Assembly: GCF_003316845.1 (NCBI RefSeq)
Contig: NZ_QMIK01000001.1
Coordinates: 930,001-994,000 of the forward strand
Direction of reading: 5' to 3'
Length of the DNA stretch: 64,000 nt
Source of the DNA: Cognataquiflexum aquatile
GTDB taxonomy: Bacteria > Bacteroidota > Bacteroidia > Cytophagales > Cyclobacteriaceae
The notes below the pieces were generated by a model. It did not search any database. It saw nothing but the letters and a program-made list of their open reading frames with translations, and was not told the origin of the DNA. Both the position numbers and the translations under genes were made by a program. Positions 20,401 through 26,011 of this stretch are shown here, piece after piece. Position 1 is the first letter of the stretch. Each line of letters opens with the position of its first letter.

Positions 20401-22158
20401 ACAATTGCTGCTTTGGCTCCTGCTGCTTCGCAGTCGATACCGACTTCTTATACTGTAACACAGGCGGATATCGATGCGGGAAAAGTGGACAATACCGCTT
20501 CGGCTGCTGTCGGTGCAGTGAATGTTTCCGCTTCGGAATCAGTTTCTGCAACACAAAGCCCTGCGCTTTCAATCACCAAGACTGCAACTGAGTCAAGCTT
20601 TGCTGCTGTCGGGGATGTATTGAACTACACCATTGTCGTGACCAATTCGGGGAACGTGACTTTGAACAATGTTGCTGTAACTGATCCATTGACCGGATTG
20701 AATACAACAATTGCTTCTTTGGCTCCTGCAGCTTCTCAGTCAATCCCGACTTCTTACACTGTAACACAGGCTGATTTGGATAAAGGTTTTGTAACCAACA
20801 AAGCAACTGTTTCAGGTGTATCCACCAGCGATGAACCTATCGAAGAAAATGATGAGGTGACTGTCCAAGCTTCGGCAAACCCGGGTATTGAAGTAATCAA
20901 AACCTCAGATACAACCACTTTCTCAGAAATCGGTCAAGTCATTACTTATACCATCACGGTTAAAAACACAGGAAATATCACCCTGACCAATCTTGTGGTA
21001 AATGATCCATTGACCGGTCTGACTCAGGTAATCCCAAGTATTGCACCAGGTCAAACTATCGCCATCAACACTGAATATATTGTTCAACTAAAAGACTTGA
21101 CTGCCGGCTCGATTACAAACAATGTGTCCGTAACAGGCAAATCTAAAGACGGAAAAGATGTTGAAGGAGATGATTCTGTGACTATCGGAGCATCTTCTAC
21201 CCCAATAGATGCCATCGATGATGACATGGGAGAATATCCTGTAGATTTTGGCGGCGTATTGGGCAACTTACTGACCAATGATCTTTTGGACAATAAGCCT
21301 GTTGTATATACTGACGTCAACTTCGAATTCACCGAGTTGGCTGGCATAGTAGGTCTATTGATCGCCGAAAACGGAGAACTCAGCCTTATCCCGGGTCTGA
21401 ACGAACCCGGAGAATACAGGCTGAAGTACACCCTCAGAGAGGCGTTGAATCCAACCAATAGTGATGAAGCATTTGTGGTCTTCAAAATATTGGAAAATGA
21501 GGTTGACCTAAACGTGACCAAGACTTCGAATGGGATCGAAATCTATGAAGGCGATGAATTTGAATACGACATCCAAGTCAGCAACCTAGGAGAAACAGAT
21601 GCGGAGAATGTGGTCATTGTCGATGACCTTCCGAATGGACTGTCCTATATCAGAACTACCATTGCGGAAAGTAATCCGGGAACTGAAATTGACATCGCAG
21701 TCAATGGTTCCAAGATCACTTACACCATTGCCTTTTTCCCTGCGGGCCATTCAATTTTACTCAAAGTAAAAGTGCGTGCCAATGAAATCAACAGCGATAA
21801 AGCGCTTCAGATCACCAATATCGTAAGTGTATCCTCCGATGAGGAAGATACCAACATGGATGACAACAATGATTCTGATGTCAACCAAATCCATCCGTTC
21901 TTTATCCCGACTGTCATCACTCCAAACGGTGACGGTCTCAACGACAGGTTTGAAATCAAGGGTCTCGGAAAATTCGAAACCAATGAAATCGTTATCTTCA
22001 ACAGAAATGGAGACCATGTTTTTGAAAGGAAAGACTATAAAAACGATTGGTCTGCCGAAGGTCTTGTCGCGGGTACCTACTTCTTCGTAATGAAATCCAC
22101 TGACCGCCAAGGTAAACTCCATGAGTTCCAAGGTTGGATCCAGGTAATAAAAAAATAA
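8416..22158 (+). CDS. giant T9SS type B repeat adhesin (SprB-like)
   Basis: About 4580 residues from ATG 8416 (an in-frame TTG lies 15 bases upstream). Order of parts: signal peptide (FCLSIFLIFLSAFSSFAQ); an N-terminal beta-rich domain to about residue 550 (IVYAGLYWSGR, GHWGIVVVYENSKMTWRDVTVF); a DUF11-like unit; two Ig-like units with paired cysteines (residues about 770-970); a divergent repeat (CSITIEKSGSILDFDGNG); thirty 102-residue DUF11/DUF7507-like repeats (residues 1090-4149); one diverged repeat; a cadherin-like linker (TPIDAIDDD); a final DUF11 unit; and a type B sorting domain (gliding motility-associated C-terminal domain) with PTVITPNGDGLNDRF and GTYFFVMKS. Proteins of this class are carried through the T9SS and displayed at the surface, where they act in adhesion or gliding. 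Neighbours fit: PorP/SprF upstream, OmpA protein downstream. Confidence 0.93.
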   Translation: MKNSPKQFTENIPFRFCLSIFLIFLSAFSSFAQNDNRVPFRHRVGNPAPDNNIFRLRGDFTIIGNTNLTLTNYSESTNNSNSQMKYVDVDSDGNTLNSSSSTLVFSSENNADPNCSEIVYAGLYWSGRANPNFGETFDVVIGYQTGPSQNVTDNVQELNHNQEVDYSTYSLSISRQGDQNARYPRYTLSSSSGSNTYQFEFTNSGSNPGRYRIGTSGDWTDLSNQSVNVSGNNSVLTFSPISIVEGNMTFTIDRIQRNSASNGNTASYQNSNNWLRITANGTFAEEIEILKTLDKRKVKIKGPASGGYTELTANSNNILYPSGELGDMYVGFVDVTQYVKANGLGEYTVADMALTEGNGGNTGYYGHWGIVVVYENSKMTWRDVTVFDGFSFVQSPGNSTQATGDLLIDGFNAVQNGDVNLKLGVMAGEGDRGISGDFLEIRNAANTEWVRLSHPLNSTGNFFNSSIYTPTLTNTGTLVANPRNPNLLNNTGIDIAMWNVPNTNNSIIANSQTATTFRYGTNQDLFNIYAVAFAVDAYIPDVQGLNSIVAINGVAPTSNPTTQPGQEIEYSLDIRNLGSEGIENTKIVIPIPYTASFLSASSQSFFTPNTISQPYFDPALGATGSIVWELGEIPVSVNIMDILARLSYTLKTTEDCFLLANADCEAYVAVLGTISGKGMISQSEFNTVQLTHGFLDGDCEGEPIQSALIIPIVGAAEFVNQNCSEADIFKEFFFCNVDLNQGVSVNSIKNSFPIGTRFFNGPDPNSATEFTLTNPFPATDGIYYAIPPNSSDCIFQFRIIVTIVVSNPSLPDAEELTFCIGEQIPDLVSLISPSNLGSPDEYNVYFFTSEVGGVAQTGFQVNSSNAGVIQLWVAEGYSANCLGPRVPVSVTISPLPSAPVGINLFQCFGEGVSLVASATVDNGLEVRWFDQEVGGNLILNPVLNTPGSVTYFAESFNPVTGCAGVQRTPVNLSLFNCSITIEKSGSILDFDGNGSINVGDKIIYTFAISNLGNTPITNISLSDPKVNVSGGPISSLSAGSTDNTSFTAEHVLTQADFDFGSFTNIAVVSGTALGTILTASDSDLQTLLQSPALSITKTATESTFDAVGDVLNYTIVVTNTGNVTLSNIAVSDPLTGLNTSIASLAPLASQSIPTSYTVTQSDIDAGKVDNTASAVVGSVNVTASESVTATQSPALSITKTATESTFAAVGDILNYTIVVTNTGNLTLNNISVSDPLTGLNTTIASLAPAASQSIPTSYTVKQSDIDAGKVDNTASAAVGAVNVSASESVSATQNPALSITKTATESTFAAVGDVLNYTIVVTNTGNVTLENVAVSDPLTGLNTTIASLAPLASQSIPTSYTITQADIDAGKVDNTASAVVGSVNVSASESVSATQSPALSITKTATESTFAAVGDVLNYTIVVTNTGNVTLNNISVSDPLTGLNTTIASLAPLASESIPTSYTVTQSDIDSGKVDNTASAAVGSVNVTASESVTATQSPALSITKTATESTFAAVGDVLNYNIVVTNTGNVTLSNVAVSDPLTGLNTTIASLAPAASQSIPTSYTVTQADIDAGNVDNSASAVVGAVNVSALESVSAIQSPALSITKTATESTFASVGDVLNYTIVVTNTGNITLSNVSVSDPLTGLNTSFPSLAPGSSESVPTSYILTQADIDAGKVDNTASAAVGAVNVSASESVSATQSPALSITKTATESTFDAVGDVLNYTIVVTNTGNVTLNNISVSDPLTGLNTTIASLMPLASQSIPTTYTITQSDIDAGKVDNTASAAVGAVNVSASESVSATQSPALSITKTATESTFTAVGDVLNFTIVVTNTGNVTLSNVAVSDPLTGLNTTIASLAPAASQSIPTSYTVTQADIDAGKVDNTASAAVGAVNVSASESVSATQSPALSITKTATESTYAAVGDVLNYTIVVTNTGNVTLSNVAVTDPLTGLNISIPSLAPGSSESIPTSYTITQSDIDAGKVDNTASAFVGSVNVSASESVIATQSPALSITKTATESTFAAVGDVLNYTIVVTNTGNVTLSNVAVTDPLTGLNTSIPSLAPGSSESIPTSYTITQTDIDAGKVDNTASAAVGTVNVSASESVTATQSPALSITKTATESTFAAVGDVLNYTVVVTNTGNVTLNNISVSDPLTGLNTTIASLAPAASQSIPTSYTVTQADIDAGKVDNTASAAVGTVNVSASESVSATQSPALSITKTATESTFAAVGDLLNYTIVVTNTGNVTLSNILVSDPLTGLNTSVPSLAPGSSESVLTSYTVTQADIDAGKVDNTASAAVGTVNVSASESVSATQTPALSITKTATESTFAAVGDILNYTIVVTNTGNVTLSNVAVSDPLTGLNTSVPNLAPGSSESIPTSYTVTQTDIDASKVDNTASAAAGAVNVSASESVSATQSPVLSITKTATESTFAAVGDGLNYTIVVTNTGNVTLNNISVSDPLTGLNTTIASLAPLASESIATSFTVTQADIDAGKVDNTASAAVGAVNVSASESVSATQSPALSITKTSTESTFAAVGDILNYAIVVTNTGNVTLSNVSVTDPLTGLNTTIASLAPLASESIATSYTITQADIDAGKVDNTASAVVGAVNVSASESVSATQSPALSITKTATESSFAAVGDVLNYTIVVTNTGNVSLNNISVSDPLTGLNTTIASLAPLASESIPTSYTITQADIDAGKVDNTASSAVGAVKVSASESVSATQSPALSITKTATESTFVAVGDVLNYTIVVTNTGNVTLENIAVSDPLTGLNTTIASLSPLASESIPTSYTVTQADIDAGKVDNTASAAVGSVNVSASESVTATQSPALSITKTATESSFDAVGDVLNYTIVVTNTGNVTLSNVAVSDPLTGLNTVIASLAPLASESIPTSYTVTQADIDAGKVDNIASAAVGTVNVSASESVTATQSPALSITKTAIEASFAAVGDVLNYTIVVTNTGNVTLSNVSVSDPLTGLNTTIASLSPLASQSIPTSYTITQSEIDAGKVDNTASASVGAVNVSASESVSATQSPALSITKTATESTFAAIGDILNYTIVVTNTGNVTLSNVAVSDPLTGLNTTIASLAPAASQSISTSYTITQSDIDAGKVDNTASAVVGSVNVSASESVTATQSPALSITKTATESTFAAVGDVLNYTIVVTNTGNVTLSNVAVSDPLTGLNTTIASLAPLASQSIPTSYTVTQSDIDAGKVDNTASAAVGAVNVSASESVTATQSPALSITKTATEPTFAAVGDVLNYTIVVTNTGNVTLSNVAVSDPLTGLNTTIASLAPSASQSIPTSYTVTQADIDAGKVDNTASAAVGAVNVSASESVTATQSPALSITKTATESTFDAVGDVLNYTIVVTNTGNVTLSNVAVSDPLTGLNTAIASLAPSASQSIPTSYTVTQADIDAGKVDNTASAAVGAVNVSASESVTATQSPALSITKTATESTFDAVGDVLNYTIVVTNTGNVTLSNVAVNDPLTGLTTTIATLSPLASQSIPTSYSVTQADIDAGKVDNTASAAVGSVNVSASESVSATQSPALSITKTATESSFDAVGDVLNYTIVVTNTGNVTLNNISVSDPLTGLNTTIASLTPSASQSIPTSYTITQSDIDAGKVDNTASAVVGSVNVSASESVNATQSPALSITKTATESNFAAVGDVLNYTIVVTNTGNVTLNNISVSDPLTGLTTTIASLAPLASQSIPTSYTITQSDIDAGKVDNTASAVVGAVNVSASESVSATQSPALSITKTATESTFAAVGDVLNYTIVVTNTGNVTLSNIAVSDPLTGLNTSIPSLAPGSSESLPTSYTITQSDIDAGKVDNTASAVVGSVNVTASESVTATQSPALSITKTATESTFDAVGDVLNYTIVVTNTGNITLNNVTVSDPLTGLNTSIPSLAPGSSESLPTSYTITQSDIDAGKVDNTASAVVGSVNVTASESVSATQSPALSITKTATESTFASVGDVLNYTIVVANTGNVTLSNIAASDPLTGLNTTIAALAPAASQSIPTSYTVTQADIDAGKVDNTASAAVGAVNVSASESVSATQSPALSITKTATESSFAAVGDVLNYTIVVTNSGNVTLNNVAVTDPLTGLNTTIASLAPAASQSIPTSYTVTQADLDKGFVTNKATVSGVSTSDEPIEENDEVTVQASANPGIEVIKTSDTTTFSEIGQVITYTITVKNTGNITLTNLVVNDPLTGLTQVIPSIAPGQTIAINTEYIVQLKDLTAGSITNNVSVTGKSKDGKDVEGDDSVTIGASSTPIDAIDDDMGEYPVDFGGVLGNLLTNDLLDNKPVVYTDVNFEFTELAGIVGLLIAENGELSLIPGLNEPGEYRLKYTLREALNPTNSDEAFVVFKILENEVDLNVTKTSNGIEIYEGDEFEYDIQVSNLGETDAENVVIVDDLPNGLSYIRTTIAESNPGTEIDIAVNGSKITYTIAFFPAGHSILLKVKVRANEINSDKALQITNIVSVSSDEEDTNMDDNNDSDVNQIHPFFIPTVITPNGDGLNDRFEIKGLGKFETNEIVIFNRNGDHVFERKDYKNDWSAEGLVAGTYFFVMKSTDRQGKLHEFQGWIQVIKK
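11683..20862 (+). repeat. thirty tandem 306-bp coding repeats
   Basis: The unit start SPALSITKT recurs at 11683, 11989, 12295 and so on to 20557. The distance from first to last is 8874 bases, exactly 29 times 306, so there is no net insertion or deletion across thirty units. Each unit encodes 102 residues: SPALSITKTATEST, F(A/D)AVGDVLNYTIVVTNTGN, a variable (S/N)N(V/I)(A/S)V segment, DPLTGLNT, a variable (T/S)I(A/P)SLAP segment, SIPTSYT(V/I)TQ, DIDAGKVDNTASA and a (V/A)VG(S/A)VNV(T/S)ASESV tail. The thirtieth unit diverges after about residue 73. Units are near-identical at DNA level but differ in mosaic combinations. Confidence 0.97.
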
Positions 22159-22200
22159 GCCCTAGTAATTCATTTATTGATAAAATATTCAACAATCGAA

Positions 22201-24558
22201 ATGAACCTGATTATGAGAAAAATTTTGATAATAGCAGTTTTTGCTTTGCTGACGGGCTTTTCCGCAATTCCCCTGCAGGCGCAGAATAATTTGCTAAGGT
22301 ATGCAGACAAACAGTTTGAACTGGAAAACTTCAACCATGCGGCGGCGCTTTACGAGCAGGCCCATGACCGAAACCCAAATTACGGAAATGCCCAAAAGGC
22401 CGCTTTGTCCTACCAAAAAATCCAAGAATATGATAAGAGCTTTGAATGGTGGAAAAAAACCATCAGCTACGAAGAGGCATCTAGGGAGGATTTTTTGAAT
22501 TATCTGGAAGCGGCTATGAAAGCCGAAAACGGTATTTCTTCGGAAGAACTCCTTGCGGGAAGTCCCTTCAAAGAATCAGCATTTCCTGAAATTGATTTCG
22601 ACAAAATCAGAGAACTGAACAATAAAAAGGCAAATGTCAAACTGGTCCAACCAAAAGGAATCAACAGCGATGGGTCTGATTTTAGGTTAGCAGAAGATGC
22701 CACCGGTAATAAATATTTCACAAGTGACAGAGGACCGGAAATCCCTACCGAGAAACCAGCCGTGAGGTTGGATGCCAAAAGCAATGTATTCAGTGAGGAA
22801 AAAAGTGACCTGAACGACAGGGAGTTTTTTGGGATATACCGCTACTCCAACAGTGATGATCTGGAGAAAATGACCTTTGATGTACCGGGAGGTCTTGTCT
22901 ATTCAGATCCTACTCTAATGGAAAGTAAGAATCTTCTTTTCTATACCACTTTTAGGAATATCAGGAAAGTGAAGAAAACGAGGGAATTTGAAGTTCATCC
23001 GGAAATCTATTTCAGCAAAATAGCTGCAGATGGATCTCTTTCAGAAACGAAGGCTTTCCCAATCAATGATGCTACCAAACATGGTGTTATGCATCCTTTC
23101 ATTGATGAGAAAGGGAAAAAAATCTTTTTCGCTTCTGATATGCCGGGCGGTTTGGGAGGGTTTGATCTCTATTATGTGACTTATGACGAGGCTATGAATT
23201 TTGGCAGTCCTGTCAACCTTGGCTCAACTGTCAATACCAGGGAAGATGAAAGCCATCCTTTTATTTTGGGGGAAAAATTCCATTTTTCATCCAAAGGACA
23301 TCCTGGCTTGGGTGGCATGGATATTTTCCAGGCAACATACTCGGGCGGATCATTCAGCAACGTGGAAAATATGGGTGTTCCGTTCAATTCACCCAGAGAT
23401 GATTTTGGCTATTATATCACACCAAAAGGAAAGCGCTACCTATCCTCTGACAGAAAGGGAGGAATGGGTTTGGATGACATTTACCTGATTGAAGACCTCA
23501 ACAAATTCCTTTTGGCAAGGGTGATTGACTGTAATGGCAATGTTATTTCTGAAGAGTTTGAAACAACCTTGACAATCAAAAATCAAAATGAAAACCTGCC
23601 TACTAGAAGAGGAACTAAATCTGAGCTATTTGGAGACCTTCTTCCCGAAACAGATTATTCTTTGACGATCAGCAAAAAGGGTTATTTCAGAATCCATGAC
23701 AATGACATCACCACAAAAGGATTGCAGGGAGACACTTTGAAAAGGGAATACAGACTTGCTCCAATTCCTTACAATATGCCTGTATTTGTTGATATCGTCT
23801 ATTACGACCTCGACAAATTCCAAATCAGAACCAATGCGCAACCAACGCTTGACAAAATCGCAGAGCTGATGAAAAAGTATGGCTTCATCGACCTCAAAGT
23901 CGGATCGCACACCGACGCAAGGGCAAGCAAAGAATATAATCAGGCTCTATCCGAAAGGAGGGCTGATGCGGTCAGAGAATACCTGGCAAAATTCAACATT
24001 CCTGAAAGCAGGGTGAAACTGGACTGGTATGGGGAAGAGAAGCGCACCAATGACTGTGGCGATGGCGTGCCGTGTCCTGAACCGGAACACCAGCTCAACA
24101 GAAGAAGTGAATTGGTATTGGAAGCTTTTCCTGATAAAAACGTCGATTATGACTCGCCTGCAGAATTGATGGGCAAAGACATCTGTGATCCGGCAGCACT
24201 TTTTGAAGCACTGAATCATGATGTCCCAACCATTTATTTTGACTTTGACAAAGCGAACCTCAGGCCGGTTCACAAAACAGAATTGGAGCGGCTTGCCCTA
24301 TTTCTCCAAAGAATGGGCGGCATGAACCTTCAGATTGAAGGACATACTGACCAGCGTGGAAATGAGGAATATAACATGAAACTTTCCGAACGCAGGGCAA
24401 AAGCTGTCATGGATTACCTTGTCAAAAGAGGTGTTGAATTGGACAGAATGAGCAGCGAATGGTTAGGAAAAACAAAACCTGTTCATGATTGTGGTGCAGT
24501 GCCATGTACTGAGGACATGCATCAGATGAACAGAAGAACAGAACTCCATCTCAAATAA
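22201..24558 (+). CDS. OmpA-family envelope protein with TPR, PD40 and two OmpA domains
   Basis: 785 residues from ATG 22201 (a second ATG at 22213 would also leave a full signal peptide, ILIIAVFALLTGFSAIPLQAQ). Domains: TPR-like helices at about residues 20-115 (YADKQFELENFNHAAALYEQA); PD40/WD40-like beta-propeller at about 160-430 (FFASDMPGGLGGFDLYYV, YLSSDRKGGMGLDDIYLI); a carboxypeptidase-regulatory-like beta domain at about 435-522; then two OmpA-like peptidoglycan-binding domains, at about 525-640 (GSHTDARASKEYNQALSERR) and 672-785 (EGHTDQRGNEEYNMKLSERR). Each OmpA domain carries an inserted Cys pair (DCGDGVPC and DCGAVPC). Proteins of this type, such as PorE, link T9SS complexes to peptidoglycan. 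It lies 42 bases after the adhesin stop and is likely in the same transcript. Confidence 0.93.
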   Translation: MNLIMRKILIIAVFALLTGFSAIPLQAQNNLLRYADKQFELENFNHAAALYEQAHDRNPNYGNAQKAALSYQKIQEYDKSFEWWKKTISYEEASREDFLNYLEAAMKAENGISSEELLAGSPFKESAFPEIDFDKIRELNNKKANVKLVQPKGINSDGSDFRLAEDATGNKYFTSDRGPEIPTEKPAVRLDAKSNVFSEEKSDLNDREFFGIYRYSNSDDLEKMTFDVPGGLVYSDPTLMESKNLLFYTTFRNIRKVKKTREFEVHPEIYFSKIAADGSLSETKAFPINDATKHGVMHPFIDEKGKKIFFASDMPGGLGGFDLYYVTYDEAMNFGSPVNLGSTVNTREDESHPFILGEKFHFSSKGHPGLGGMDIFQATYSGGSFSNVENMGVPFNSPRDDFGYYITPKGKRYLSSDRKGGMGLDDIYLIEDLNKFLLARVIDCNGNVISEEFETTLTIKNQNENLPTRRGTKSELFGDLLPETDYSLTISKKGYFRIHDNDITTKGLQGDTLKREYRLAPIPYNMPVFVDIVYYDLDKFQIRTNAQPTLDKIAELMKKYGFIDLKVGSHTDARASKEYNQALSERRADAVREYLAKFNIPESRVKLDWYGEEKRTNDCGDGVPCPEPEHQLNRRSELVLEAFPDKNVDYDSPAELMGKDICDPAALFEALNHDVPTIYFDFDKANLRPVHKTELERLALFLQRMGGMNLQIEGHTDQRGNEEYNMKLSERRAKAVMDYLVKRGVELDRMSSEWLGKTKPVHDCGAVPCTEDMHQMNRRTELHLK

Positions 24559-24613
24559 ATATTATAAGTCCTTATTTTTTAAGCTTTAATTGAAGAGTTA
24601 TTCGAAAGAAAAA

Positions 24614-24638
24614 GAGTCTCCTTCTGGGGGACTTTTTT
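24614..24638 (+). terminator. terminator of the adhesin locus
   Basis: AGTCTCC pairs with GGGGACT across a TTCT(G) loop (one G-U pair) and is followed by seven T residues. It lies about 55 bases after the OmpA gene stop. Confidence 0.75.
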
Positions 24639-24663
24639 TATTTTCCCCCATCCTATCCAAAAA

Positions 24664-24711
24664 CAAAAAAAGGGTGAATCCAGCAATCCTTAGATTTCTG
24701 GATTCACCCTT
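24664..24711 (-). terminator. terminator of the stress island, minus strand
   Basis: A perfect 13-bp inverted repeat, AGGGTGAATCCAG (24671-24683) and CTGGATTCACCCT (24698-24710). On the minus strand it is followed by a T-rich run (from AAACAAAAAA at 24661-24670). It ends transcription of the minus-strand gene whose stop is at 24784. Confidence 0.88.
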
Positions 24712-24783
24712 ATTCCCCGATCCAAATGTGGGTTTTTGCACTATTGTCTAATGCATAGGAATCAAAAAATACTTTCTAAAGGA

Positions 24784-25302
24784 TTACAAACTATTTAATA
24801 TCAAAGTGCCTTCATTGCCTTCTACAAGGTTTTTCCCTGTCGCAGCTGAGGCCACCATTTTTAAGAAATTGATCATTTTATTTCCATCAGTATCCCAATA
24901 ATAAGCGGTCGTAGGAATGACTTTTACGATTGAAATATTAGGATCTTCTTTTCCGCCAGTAAACCAGGCATTGAGAACAGGAGACCAAAGCTCTTCGATT
25001 TTTTCCCTGTCATAGATCAACTCGGCCACACCGTTTACGATGAGAAAGCTGTCTTTTCCGGGATGTGAATAGAAAAGCTGAACATTTTTATCCTGTTCTA
25101 TTTCCTTGTTTTTATCGCTATCCGCGTTGCTGAAAAACCAGATATTACCTTCATCACAAACTTTTTGAGTGCTCATAGGTCTGCAAGATGCGCCATCATC
25201 TGTTTTCAGATTGGTACAAAACATACAGATATCTATGGCTTCGGCGAGTTCTCTTAATTTGAGTATTGCCTCCTCGTTTCCCATGTTTTTAATTCCACTC
25301 AT
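24784..25302 (-). CDS. pyridoxamine 5'-phosphate oxidase-fold general stress protein
   Basis: 172 residues from the ATG at 25302. The frame is open for 23 more codons upstream, but that part reads like untranslated leader. MGNEEAILKLRELAEAIDICMFCTNL, GASCRPMSTQKVCDEGNIWFFSN, KNVQLFYSHPGKDSFLIVNGVAELIYDREKIEELWSPVLNAWF and PTTAYYWDTDGNKMINFLKM together match the split-barrel flavin-binding family of general stress protein 26. The binding of FMN or a related cofactor is known for relatives; the substrate is not known. It is the last gene of the minus-strand stress island and is followed by a strong terminator. Confidence 0.88.
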   Translation of the reverse strand: MSGIKNMGNEEAILKLRELAEAIDICMFCTNLKTDDGASCRPMSTQKVCDEGNIWFFSNADSDKNKEIEQDKNVQLFYSHPGKDSFLIVNGVAELIYDREKIEELWSPVLNAWFTGGKEDPNISIVKVIPTTAYYWDTDGNKMINFLKMVASAATGKNLVEGNEGTLILNSL

Positions 25303-25327
25303 TTTTTTCTGGTTTAAAAATTTAAGA

Positions 25328-25939
25328 TTACAATTTATCACATTCCGCTTTACATGCTTTGGCGTGTTCAAGGTGGGTTCTCATGGTTGGAAGCTTCTCA
25401 GCTGCCCAAGCTTTGATTTCTGCATCTTCTGAATCCGTGGCTGCTTTTTCAAATAATTCAATGGCATCCTCATGGTGCTCAACCATCATGTCACTGTAAG
25501 CTTTGCCAAAATCATTGCCTTCTTTTTCCATAAGGTCTTTTTGAGTTTCCATCGAATCTTCAGTAGCAGTAGCAGGGATGGCTACTGATTTTGATTGGGC
25601 TAAAGTATTCAACTCAGCAAGAGTTTTGGTGTGATCTACTTCCATCATTTTACCGAGTTCTTTGACATGTGGAGTAGTCCCTTTTTGTTGGGCCAATTTT
25701 CCCAAGCTGATCTCTTCCAATTGCATTTCGGCTGCTGCCATCAAAAACTTCACTCCATTGTCATTGTCGATAACAACAATGGTTTCGTCGTCATTGGTAA
25801 GTCTAGAGACATTTTCTTCCTCGGCCACTTCCATTGAATCGGTGGTTTTGTTTTCTGAACAAGATGATGCAAAAAACATGGTGCCTGCGACACAGATCGT
25901 ATGCACCAGGATAGATTTAATATTGATTTGAGTTTTCAT
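25328..25939 (-). CDS. DUF4142 lipoprotein
   Basis: 203 residues. The signal sequence ends in a lipobox-like FFASSC, so the mature protein is probably a lipoprotein anchored through C27. After a polar acidic linker, residues about 60-200 form the helical DUF4142 domain (ferritin-like four-helix arrangement): VKFLMAAAEMQLEEISLGKLAQQKG, HVKELGKMMEVDHTKTLAELNTLAQ, FGKAYSDMMVEHHEDAIELFEKAA. The EVDH and EHHED motifs are typical of the domain. Function is unknown; genes of this type are often found with stress-protective proteins. The 16 bases just before its start codon are identical to those before the glycine-zipper gene upstream. Confidence 0.88.
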   Translation of the reverse strand: MKTQINIKSILVHTICVAGTMFFASSCSENKTTDSMEVAEEENVSRLTNDDETIVVIDNDNGVKFLMAAAEMQLEEISLGKLAQQKGTTPHVKELGKMMEVDHTKTLAELNTLAQSKSVAIPATATEDSMETQKDLMEKEGNDFGKAYSDMMVEHHEDAIELFEKAATDSEDAEIKAWAAEKLPTMRTHLEHAKACKAECDKL

Positions 25940-25945
25940 ATATAG

Positions 25946-25961
25946 TTGGTTTAGTTTTATA
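25946..25961 (-). promoter_or_regulatory. shared leader motif, copy 1
   Basis: On the minus strand this reads TATAAAACTAAACCAA and ends 6 bases before the start codon at 25939. The identical 16-mer stands at the same distance before the gene starting at 26575, and related A/C-rich versions precede the ferritin-like gene (27338) and the catalase (28385). It could be a transcription-initiation or translation-enhancing leader common to the island. Confidence 0.45.
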
Positions 25962-26011
25962 AAAGATGCAAGGGATCGGTTAAAACCCCTTGCAAAAGGT
26001 ATTGTGGTATT

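Noticed and set aside
13728-20806. Many antisense open frames inside the adhesin repeats
   Set aside because: They recur once per 306-bp unit because the repeat lacks stops in those frames; composition is unlike protein and they are shadows of the adhesin gene.
11683-20862. Regular repeats considered as a CRISPR array
   Set aside because: The 306-bp units are coding in one frame, with no short repeat/spacer pattern and no cas genes.
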